This document shows, piece after piece, positions 57,730 through 64,000 of a stretch of DNA of 64,000 bases (its first letter is position 1; every line of letters begins with the position of its first letter). Both the position numbers and the translations under genes were made by a program. The DNA is from Dyella choica. Lineage in GTDB: Bacteria; Pseudomonadota; Gammaproteobacteria; Xanthomonadales; Rhodanobacteraceae. The DNA lies in the NCBI RefSeq assembly GCF_003977665.1, contig NZ_RYYV01000001.1, forward strand, positions 372,001 to 436,000, read 5' to 3'. The notes beneath the pieces are model-generated. The model had not been told where the DNA came from. It searched no databases and was given only the letters and a program-made list of their open reading frames with translations.

Positions 57730-58992
57730 TCAGGTCTTGCGGCTGAGGATGATTCTCGCCGCACGATCCCCCTTGATATACAGCCACAGCCAATTCAACG
57801 CCACCAGCAGCCGATTGCGTACCCCGATCAGGAAGTAGATGTGCGCAAGCGCCCACACGACCCAGGCCATGCGGCCGCGAAGCTTGACGCGGCCGAAGTC
57901 CACCACCGCCGTATGCTTGCCGATGGTGGATAGATTGCCGTAGTTGCGGTATTGGAACGGGCGCGGCGCGAAGTGATGATTCAGGCGCGCGCTGATCACT
58001 TCGGCCACATACCGACCTTGCTGCTTCGCCGCGGGCGCCAGACCGGGAACCGGCTTGCCGTTTTCCTGTTCAACCAGGGCGGTGTCGCCGATCACGAAAA
58101 TGTCCGGGTGCGCGGGAACCGTGAGATCGCGTTCGACCTTCACGCGACCGGCCTTGTCGGCAGAAGCACCCAGCCACTGCGCAGCGGGCGATGCGCGCAC
58201 GCCTGCCGCCCAGAACACTGCACCGGCGTCTATGCGTTTGTCTTTGCAAATAACCCCCTCTGCATGGCATTCGGTCACCGGACAATTCAGCATGAGGGTG
58301 ACGCCGAGCTGTTCCATGGTGTGTTGCACGTAGCCTGCCAGCGACTCTGGAAAACTGGACAGCACCCGCGCGGCAGCTTCGACCACGATAACGCGCGTCT
58401 GACGCGTGTCGACGCGACGAAATTCACCAGGCATTTCCTCGCGCGCCAGTTCGGCAATGGTGCAAGCCAGCTCCACGCCCGTGGCGCCTGCGCCGATCAC
58501 CACGATAGTCTGCAAGGTCTGCCGCTTGTTTGGATCGGGTTCCCGCTCTGCCTGTTCGAATACGGTCAGCAAATGCTGCCGGATCGACAACGCATCGCCC
58601 AGAGTTTTCAGCCCGGGTGCGAACGGCGCCCACTCGTCGTGGCCGAAATAGGCATGGGTGGCGCCCGTGGCGATCACCAGTGTGTCGTAGGGAATGCGGG
58701 TTTCGTCATCCAGCATTACGGTCTTGCCGGCCATGTCGACCCCGTTCACCTCGGCCATCAGCGTAGTGATGTTCTTGAACTGGTGAAGCACGCGCCGGAT
58801 CGGCCAGGCAATCTGTGAAGTGTCCAGCGCCGCACCCGCCACCTGGTAAAGCAGAGGCTGGAAGACGTGGTGATTGCTGCGGTCGATCAGCGTGACCTCC
58901 ACCGCTTGATGGCCAAGGCGCCGCGCGGCTTCGAGACCGCCAAAACCGGCGCCTATGATCACGACGCGATGTGGATGGGACGTCGGGTTCAA
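57730..58992 (-). CDS. ndh: Type II NADH:quinone oxidoreductase-like FAD protein
   Basis: I chose TTG 58992 because AAGGAG lies exactly seven bases before it and the FAD motif follows at once (420 residues). The first motif is 'HRVVIIGAGFGGLEAARRLGHQAVEVTLIDRSNHHVFQPLLYQVAGAAL', the NADH motif 'IVVIGAGATGVELACTIAELAREE', and the third 'VIGDTALVEQENGKPVPGLAPAAKQQGRYVAEVI'. A C-terminal amphipathic/hydrophobic part ('MAWVVWALAHIYFLIGVRNRLLVALNWLWLYIKGDRAARII') anchors it to the inner membrane. It passes electrons from NADH to quinone without proton pumping. Confidence 0.94.
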   Translation of the reverse strand: MNPTSHPHRVVIIGAGFGGLEAARRLGHQAVEVTLIDRSNHHVFQPLLYQVAGAALDTSQIAWPIRRVLHQFKNITTLMAEVNGVDMAGKTVMLDDETRIPYDTLVIATGATHAYFGHDEWAPFAPGLKTLGDALSIRQHLLTVFEQAEREPDPNKRQTLQTIVVIGAGATGVELACTIAELAREEMPGEFRRVDTRQTRVIVVEAAARVLSSFPESLAGYVQHTMEQLGVTLMLNCPVTECHAEGVICKDKRIDAGAVFWAAGVRASPAAQWLGASADKAGRVKVERDLTVPAHPDIFVIGDTALVEQENGKPVPGLAPAAKQQGRYVAEVISARLNHHFAPRPFQYRNYGNLSTIGKHTAVVDFGRVKLRGRMAWVVWALAHIYFLIGVRNRLLVALNWLWLYIKGDRAARIILSRKT

Positions 58993-59096
58993 GCAAACTC
59001 TCCTTAGGTTGCGTGACGCTTCTTGGCCGACTGGGGGTACTCGATCCGGCCTATGCATGGCCACCATTTTCGCGCAGGCAAATGAGCGGCGCATAG

Positions 59097-60068
59097 CTAG
59101 CCCGGATCTGCCGCCAGCAGATAGCGCTTGCGGTATTCGGCCGGCGTCACACCCACATGCTTGACGAACGCACGCCGGAACGTGTCGACATTCTGGAAGC
59201 CGCACCTAGCGGCCACCTGCTTCGGAGCCCCGTGTGCGGCTTCGAACAAGCCGCGCGCTGCGGCAATGCGCGCCGCCTCCACCCATGCTGCCGGCGTGCT
59301 GCCGACCTCGGCATGGAACAGGCGCGCGAAATGGCGCGGGCTCAAGCCGGCGCGCTCGGCAAGTTCCGCCACGCTATGGTCCAGTTCGGGATGCGCCACT
59401 ATCCAGCGCTGCACCTCCTGCAGAACGGATCGTCCTGCAGGCCGGGCCTCGCCGCTACGGCTGAACTGCATCTGCCCGCCCGGCCGCTTGAAAAACATCA
59501 CCAGCTGCGATGCCACGCGCATGGCGATGTCCCGTCCAAGGTCTTCCTCCACCAACGCCAGGGACAGGTCCAGCCCCGCCGTGACGCCGGCCGCCGTGCG
59601 CAGTTTTCCGTCGCGCACGTACAGCGCGTCTTCGTCCACGCTGATCGAGGGATGGTCCTGACCCAGGCGCGCCGCAGCCGCCCAATGCGTGGTGATGTGT
59701 TTTCCCTTCAACAGCCCGGTGGCGGCAAGTACGAATGCGCCCGTGCAAACCGAGCCATATCGGCGCGCGCGCACTGCCATGCCGCGCAGCCAGGCCAACG
59801 TTGCGGCCGGCATCGCATAGTCGGCGGCATGGGGAGCCCCCGCTACCAGCAAGGTATCGACACGCTCGTCCGATTCACCCGCCACGCGGTCCGGCAGCAG
59901 GCGCACGCCGGATGAGCTGGTGAGCGGGCCGCGCATGCAGGCGATCACCTGCAATGCGTAGTACGCACTCCCTGTCTCGATATTGGCCTGGGCGAACACG
60001 TCGAGCGGGCCGGAAACATCCAGCAACTGCACCCCAGGCAGTGCCAGGACCGCAACCGTCTTGGCCAT
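59097..60068 (-). CDS. GlxA-type transcriptional regulator (DJ-1/PfpI domain plus AraC helix-turn-helix)
   Basis: I chose ATG 60068, with GGGAG seven bases upstream (323 residues). The N-terminal DJ-1/PfpI-like domain ('VAVLALPGVQLLDVSGPLDVFAQAN', 'VDTLLVAGAPH', 'RRYGSVCTGAFVLAATGLLKGKHITTHW') has Cys at the nucleophile elbow. The AraC domain follows ('VAELAERAGLSPRHFARLFHAEVGSTPAAWVEAARIAAAR' and 'VAARCGFQNVDTFRRAFVKHVGVTPAEYRKRY'). Such regulators respond to nitrogen or quaternary-amine metabolites. It is divergent from the HD-domain gene at 60187, its likely target. Confidence 0.94.
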   Translation of the reverse strand: MAKTVAVLALPGVQLLDVSGPLDVFAQANIETGSAYYALQVIACMRGPLTSSSGVRLLPDRVAGESDERVDTLLVAGAPHAADYAMPAATLAWLRGMAVRARRYGSVCTGAFVLAATGLLKGKHITTHWAAAARLGQDHPSISVDEDALYVRDGKLRTAAGVTAGLDLSLALVEEDLGRDIAMRVASQLVMFFKRPGGQMQFSRSGEARPAGRSVLQEVQRWIVAHPELDHSVAELAERAGLSPRHFARLFHAEVGSTPAAWVEAARIAAARGLFEAAHGAPKQVAARCGFQNVDTFRRAFVKHVGVTPAEYRKRYLLAADPG

Positions 60069-60186
60069 GTCACAGCTCCCGTGTCCGTGATCCGCGCGCG
60101 ATGGCAGTATATAACATATCACGCTATTTGATGCCATTTCTGCACCAGGCCACACTGGGCCTGCGTTCCCATGCAGGAGATGGCCC

Positions 60187-60828
60187 ATGCCCCTCAACAT
60201 CAACGGCGTCGGCATTCCCGACAGCCAGCTCGCCCGCGAGATCACCGACCTGGTGCGCGATACCGCGTCACCGCTGCTGTTTCATCATTCAAGCCGCGTC
60301 TATTATTTCGGCGCCTTGGCCGGCAAACGCCGCGACCTGTCGTTCGACGCCGAGTTGCTGTACGCCGGCGCCATGTTCCACGACATGGGACTCACCCCCC
60401 AGCACCGCAGCAGGGACCTGCGCTTTGAAGTGGACGGCGCCAACGTCGCGCGTGACTTCCTGCGCAGCCACGGCATTGCGCAGGCCGATATCGATACGGT
60501 CTGGACTGCCATCGCGCTGCACACCACACCCGGCATTCCAGTCCATATGCATCCGGTGGTCGCACTAGTGACGGCCGGCGTGGAGATGGACGTGCTCGGC
60601 ATCGACCACCATTGCTTCGGCAAACAGGACCGCGAAGCGGTCGTACACGCGCATCCGCGCGGCGACCATTTCAAGGAGGCCATTATTCACGCGTTCTACG
60701 ACGGCATCCGGCACAAGCCGGAGACAAGCTTCGGCAACGTGAAAGCGGACGTGATCGCCGACAAGCAACCCGGATACTCGGCCGGCAATTTCTGCAGCGT
60801 GATCCGCGGCTCGGCCTGGACGGAATAG
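60187..60828 (+). CDS. HD-domain metal-dependent hydrolase (cyanamide hydratase-like)
   Basis: This 213-residue protein starts at ATG 60187 after GCAGGAGA. The HD signature is spread as 'LLFHHSSRVYYFGAL', 'ELLYAGAMFHDMGLTP' (His-Asp pair), 'VWTAIALHTTPGIP' and 'LVTAGVEMDVLG', as in HD proteins related to DDI2/cyanamide hydratase. These bind a metal and hydrate or hydrolyse small nitrogen compounds or nucleotides. It is divergent from the GlxA-type regulator. Confidence 0.88.
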   Translation: MPLNINGVGIPDSQLAREITDLVRDTASPLLFHHSSRVYYFGALAGKRRDLSFDAELLYAGAMFHDMGLTPQHRSRDLRFEVDGANVARDFLRSHGIAQADIDTVWTAIALHTTPGIPVHMHPVVALVTAGVEMDVLGIDHHCFGKQDREAVVHAHPRGDHFKEAIIHAFYDGIRHKPETSFGNVKADVIADKQPGYSAGNFCSVIRGSAWTE

Positions 60829-60923
60829 CACCTTCCCCGAATGTTGCGTAGTGCGAACGGGACTACGCATCGCCGGGTGTCTCTGCTAGCGTCTAGCCGC
60901 CAACACCCACGGGGAAACAAACT

Positions 60924-61865
60924 ATGCGCCTGCGCCGTCTTCAAGCCGGTCTGCTTATCGCAATGAGCCTGGTCGTGCTGCCCGCCTTGGCGGACACGCC
61001 CAAGGCCACGCCTACCACGAAGGAGCTGATCGCCAAATCCAGACCGGAAGAGTGGCGCACCCCCGATCCCAACAATCTGCTCTACATGCAGTTGCCGCAA
61101 GGCCGCGTGGTGATCGAGCTGGCACCCGACTTCACCCCCCTGCATGCCGCCAATATCCGCACGCTGGTACGCGAGCATTATTTCGACGCCCTGGCGATCA
61201 TCCGCGTGCAGGACAACTTCGTCACGCAATGGGGCGACCCCAATGACGATGACAACGGCGATAAAACCAAGATCAAGCCGCTAGGCAGCGCCAAGCGCAC
61301 GTTGCCGCCTGAATACACGCGCACTATCGACCCCAAGCTGGCATGGACGCCGTTACCTGATGGCGACGTTTACGCGCCGCAAGTGGGTTTCAGCGAAGGC
61401 TTTCCCGCGGCGCGCGACCCGGCCGGCGGGAGTGAATGGCTGGTGCATTGCTACGGAATGGTTGGCGTCGCGCGCGATGTTGCGCCAGACAGCGGCAACG
61501 GCAGTTCCTTGTATGTCGCGATCGGCCAGGCACCGCGCCAGATCGATCGCAATCTGGCGATTGCCGGCCGTGTCATCGAGGGCATGCAGTACCTGTCGGC
61601 ACTGCCGCGCGGCACCGGGCCGCTGGGTTTCTACACCCAGGCGGCCCAGCGCGTGCCGATCCTGTCGGTGAAGCTGGCGGCCGACCTGCCGCCTGCGCAG
61701 CGTGAAAAGCTTGCCCTGCTGCGCACCGATAGCCCCACGTTCGCCGCCATCATCGATGCCAAGCGCAACCGCCATGATGCGTTCTACACGTTGCCGGCCG
61801 GCAAGATCGATATCTGCAATATCGATGTGCCGGTGCGTACGGACGCTGCAGCGACCGGACATTGA
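60924..61865 (+). CDS. Periplasmic cyclophilin-type peptidyl-prolyl isomerase
   Basis: This 313-residue protein starts at ATG 60924. Residues 1-23 are a signal peptide (ALA). The cyclophilin domain begins 'NLLYMQLPQGRVVIELAPDFTPLHAANIRTLVREHYFDALAIIRVQDNFVTQWGDPN' (residues matching the active-site strand and RVxxxFxxQxGD) and continues with 'GFPAARD...EWLVHCYGMVGVARD' and 'GNGSSLYVAIGQAPRQIDRNLAIAGRVIEGM'. The C-terminal extension of about 60 residues is unusual but shared by relatives in this order. It isomerises prolyl bonds of exported proteins. Confidence 0.92.
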   Translation: MRLRRLQAGLLIAMSLVVLPALADTPKATPTTKELIAKSRPEEWRTPDPNNLLYMQLPQGRVVIELAPDFTPLHAANIRTLVREHYFDALAIIRVQDNFVTQWGDPNDDDNGDKTKIKPLGSAKRTLPPEYTRTIDPKLAWTPLPDGDVYAPQVGFSEGFPAARDPAGGSEWLVHCYGMVGVARDVAPDSGNGSSLYVAIGQAPRQIDRNLAIAGRVIEGMQYLSALPRGTGPLGFYTQAAQRVPILSVKLAADLPPAQREKLALLRTDSPTFAAIIDAKRNRHDAFYTLPAGKIDICNIDVPVRTDAAATGH

Positions 61866-61911
61866 TTTGACGGCATCTCATAACGCCGTCTCTCAACCAT
61901 GCGGAGATTCA

Positions 61912-61943
61912 GCTCCCTCCCCTGCCCGTGCAGGGGAGGGAGC
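61912..61943 (+). terminator. Hairpin of family B repeat type after the cyclophilin gene
   Basis: GCTCCCTCCCCTGC and GCAGGGGAGGGAGC form a perfect 14-base stem with a CCGT loop, 47 bases after the stop codon. The arms equal the core of the G-rich repeat at 2227-2355, here without its tail. It probably ends the cyclophilin transcript. Confidence 0.65.
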
Positions 61944-62074
61944 AGATTCCCTCTCCCACCATGAATCTGTCCTAAGCGGGTATCCGGCAGGTACACGCCA
62001 TTTTCGCCTGCATCGTTTTATTTGAGGCGGGCGCCAAACGTATCCTGCACGGCAATCGACGGAGACAGGGAGTG

Positions 62075-64000
62075 ATGCGGCTCGGTCTGAAAATACTGGC
62101 CTGGAGCGTGGGCATGGTGGCAGTACTGGTGATCGCACTGGTGCTGTTCATTGCACTGTTCGACTGGAACCGGCTCAAGCCCACGATCGACGACAAGGTC
62201 AGCGCAGCCATCGGACGCCCTTTCGTGATCCGTGGCGAGCTGACCGCAGCGTGGCAGCGTGAACCCAGCGAGCCCGGCCTGCGCAGACTGGTGCCGTGGC
62301 CGACTTTCACCGCCCGCGCCATCGGCATCAGCAATCCACCGTGGGCCCAGCAATCGCAGCTCGTGCAACTGGACGCGCTGGCGTTCCGGATCTCGCCGTT
62401 GCCCTTGCTGCTGCATCATATCTACGTACCTACATTGAGGCTCATCGGCCTGCATGCAGACCTGGAGCGCAACGCCCAAGGCGAAGCCAACTGGCAGCTG
62501 GCCCTTGAGGACAACCAACCGCCTTCCCGCTGGAAACCTACGCTGGGCACGGTCGGCCTCGACCAGGGCGATATCACGGTGGACGACGCCAAGACTCGCC
62601 TAGACTTGCACGTCACCATCAGACCTCTGCAGCAGGCGATCCCTTACGACCAGATCGTGGCGCAGGCCAGCAACGACGCGCGGACCGACGTGGGGCACGA
62701 TGTCGGCCGCATGGTGAACGAGGAAAAGACCCCTCCGGACCTTTCCACCGGCGCCAAGCAGACGCTTTACCAATTCGCCTGGAACGCTACCGGCACTTAC
62801 AGGGGCGATCCGGTGGACGGCAACGGCAAGACCGGCGCGGTGCTGGCCTTGCAACGCGCCGACGAGCCATTTCCAGTGCAGGCGCGCGTGCATATCGACA
62901 ACAGCAAGATCGCCCTGGTCGGCACGCTGACCGACCCCATGCACCTGGGCGCCTTGAACATGCGCGTATGGTTTGCCGGGACCAGCATGGCGAGGCTCTA
63001 TCCGATCCTTGGCATCGCCCTGCCGGATACTCCGCCTTTCGCCACGGAAGGGCATCTGTCGGCGCAACTGCACGCACACGGCAGCCATTTCAGCTATCGC
63101 GATTTCCGTGGCCGCGTGGGCGAAAGCGATCTGGGCGGCAACATGGAGGTAACAACCAGCGGGCCGCGCCTCAAGCTGAGCGGCGATGTGCACTCGCAAT
63201 TGCTGCGTTTCGTCGACCTGGGGCCGCTGGTCGGGGCACAGCCAGAGGAACATGGCAACAGCACGCTGCAGCCGCAGAACAAGGCGCTTCCAGTGCAGCA
63301 GTTCCATACGAACCGCTTGCTCAGCATGGATGCCGATGTGACTTTCGAAGCGATGCACATCGAACGACCTGGCTCATTGCCCATCGATGCCCTCGGCGCG
63401 CACGTCTACCTGGACAACGGCGTACTGAAGTTCAATCCGCTGCGCGCAAGCGTGGCGGGCGGCAGCATCGAGGGCAACCTCAGCATGGATGCCAATACCC
63501 AACCGGTGCGCACGACCCTCGACATGCACGCCCACCACCTGCAACTGAAGCAGTTGTTTCCCACCGTGCAGTCGATGCAGACCAGCTTCGGCGAAATCAA
63601 CGGCGAAGCGAACTTGAGCGGCAACGGCAGCTCGGTTTCGGGCCTGCTCAGCCATTCGGATGGTGAATTGAAGCTGCTGATGAACAACGGTGCGATCAGC
63701 AAAACCCTGCTGGAAGCGGCTGGCTTGAACGTCGCCAATGTGGTGATCGAAAAACTGTTCGGCGACAAGACCGTTGAGATCAATTGTGCCGCCGTGGACA
63801 TGGCCGGCAGCCAGGGCGTATTCACCAACCGCCTGTTCGTGCTGGATACCAGTGATGCCACGGTCGAGGTCAGGGGCACCATCCGCTTCAGCGACGAGCA
63901 TCTGGATCTGGATGTGGTGCCGCACACGAAGGGCATGCGCTTGTTCTCGCTACGCTCACCGCTGTACGTGAAAGGCACTTTCAAGGACCCGGACGTCGGG
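62075..64000 (+). CDS. AsmA-family protein, 3' end beyond the window
   Basis: From ATG 62075 the frame is open for 642 codons to the last base. A single N-terminal membrane anchor (about residues 8-29, 'AWSVGMVAVLVIALVLFIALF') is followed by 'DWNRLKPTIDDKVSAAIGRPFVIRGEL', the AsmA start signature, and the long beta-groove body with 'LYLDNGVLKFNPLRASVAGGSIEGNLSMDANTQPVRTTL'-like segments near the visible end. AsmA-like proteins are bridge-type lipid-transfer or outer-membrane biogenesis factors anchored in the inner membrane. Full members have 600-800 residues, so little is missing. Confidence 0.92.
   Translation, partial: MRLGLKILAWSVGMVAVLVIALVLFIALFDWNRLKPTIDDKVSAAIGRPFVIRGELTAAWQREPSEPGLRRLVPWPTFTARAIGISNPPWAQQSQLVQLDALAFRISPLPLLLHHIYVPTLRLIGLHADLERNAQGEANWQLALEDNQPPSRWKPTLGTVGLDQGDITVDDAKTRLDLHVTIRPLQQAIPYDQIVAQASNDARTDVGHDVGRMVNEEKTPPDLSTGAKQTLYQFAWNATGTYRGDPVDGNGKTGAVLALQRADEPFPVQARVHIDNSKIALVGTLTDPMHLGALNMRVWFAGTSMARLYPILGIALPDTPPFATEGHLSAQLHAHGSHFSYRDFRGRVGESDLGGNMEVTTSGPRLKLSGDVHSQLLRFVDLGPLVGAQPEEHGNSTLQPQNKALPVQQFHTNRLLSMDADVTFEAMHIERPGSLPIDALGAHVYLDNGVLKFNPLRASVAGGSIEGNLSMDANTQPVRTTLDMHAHHLQLKQLFPTVQSMQTSFGEINGEANLSGNGSSVSGLLSHSDGELKLLMNNGAISKTLLEAAGLNVANVVIEKLFGDKTVEINCAAVDMAGSQGVFTNRLFVLDTSDATVEVRGTIRFSDEHLDLDVVPHTKGMRLFSLRSPLYVKGTFKDPDVG

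Overview
The window is about 62% GC chromosomal DNA from a gammaproteobacterium. It is most likely from the Xanthomonadales/Lysobacterales, family Rhodanobacteraceae (Dyella-like). This is inferred from large TonB-dependent receptors, an Oar-type receptor N-terminal domain, many LysR regulators, DoxX and bufferin genes, EmrAB-NodT efflux and dispersed palindromic intergenic repeats. No taxonomic marker gene is present. I found no rRNA, tRNA, CRISPR array, intact insertion sequence or prophage module. About 62 protein genes are supported, plus at least four gene remnants.

Layout. 1-7.2 kb: end of a glutathione transferase, an ArsR/SRPBCC pair divergent from a secreted alpha/beta hydrolase, two small unknown genes, a 1.3-kb stretch without a convincing gene, a secreted repeat protein with a C-terminal S74 chaperone domain, and a free-standing Oar-type N-terminal domain. 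7.2-10.2 kb: a secreted protein of unknown function, a DJ-1/PfpI remnant, an unknown gene and a 238-bp inverted-repeat element into which that gene ends. 10.2-13.7 kb (minus strand): a bufferin-type copper-defence operon, bufA1-doxX-hydrolase-bufA2-bufB-bufC, whose hydrolase has Asp in place of the nucleophilic Ser. 14.1-31.1 kb: mostly detoxification and redox enzymes (ABM, GST, VOC, GNAT, OYE, agmatinase family, MsrA, dienelactone hydrolase) with three LysR regulators, a Dps remnant, an outer-membrane barrel and a Rieske oxygenase/APC permease pair. 31.5-45.8 kb: small unknown genes, a MarR-controlled EmrA-EmrB-NodT efflux operon with a second MarR gene, PAP2 phosphatase, cupin, GFA protein, M23-like protein, nitronate monooxygenase, LysR, and an SDR/tautomerase pair. 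46-57.6 kb: two TonB-dependent receptors, an OmpR-type two-component operon ending in a beta-propeller protein, a periplasmic ClpP-like protein, and an ACT/V4R-like protein. 57.7-64 kb: NADH dehydrogenase-2, GlxA-type regulator, HD protein, periplasmic cyclophilin and the start of an AsmA protein.

How it fits together. The overall theme is defence and scavenging: copper (bufferins), electrophiles and drugs (GST, OYE, nitronate monooxygenase, VOC, EmrAB-NodT), methionine oxidation (MsrA) and nutrient uptake (TonB receptors). At least nine copies of a palindromic repeat containing GTAGGCTGGG sit between genes, and some supply the stop codons of flanking genes. A second G-rich repeat family and a MITE-like element are also present. 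Most starts were chosen from Shine-Dalgarno spacing; several are GTG or TTG.
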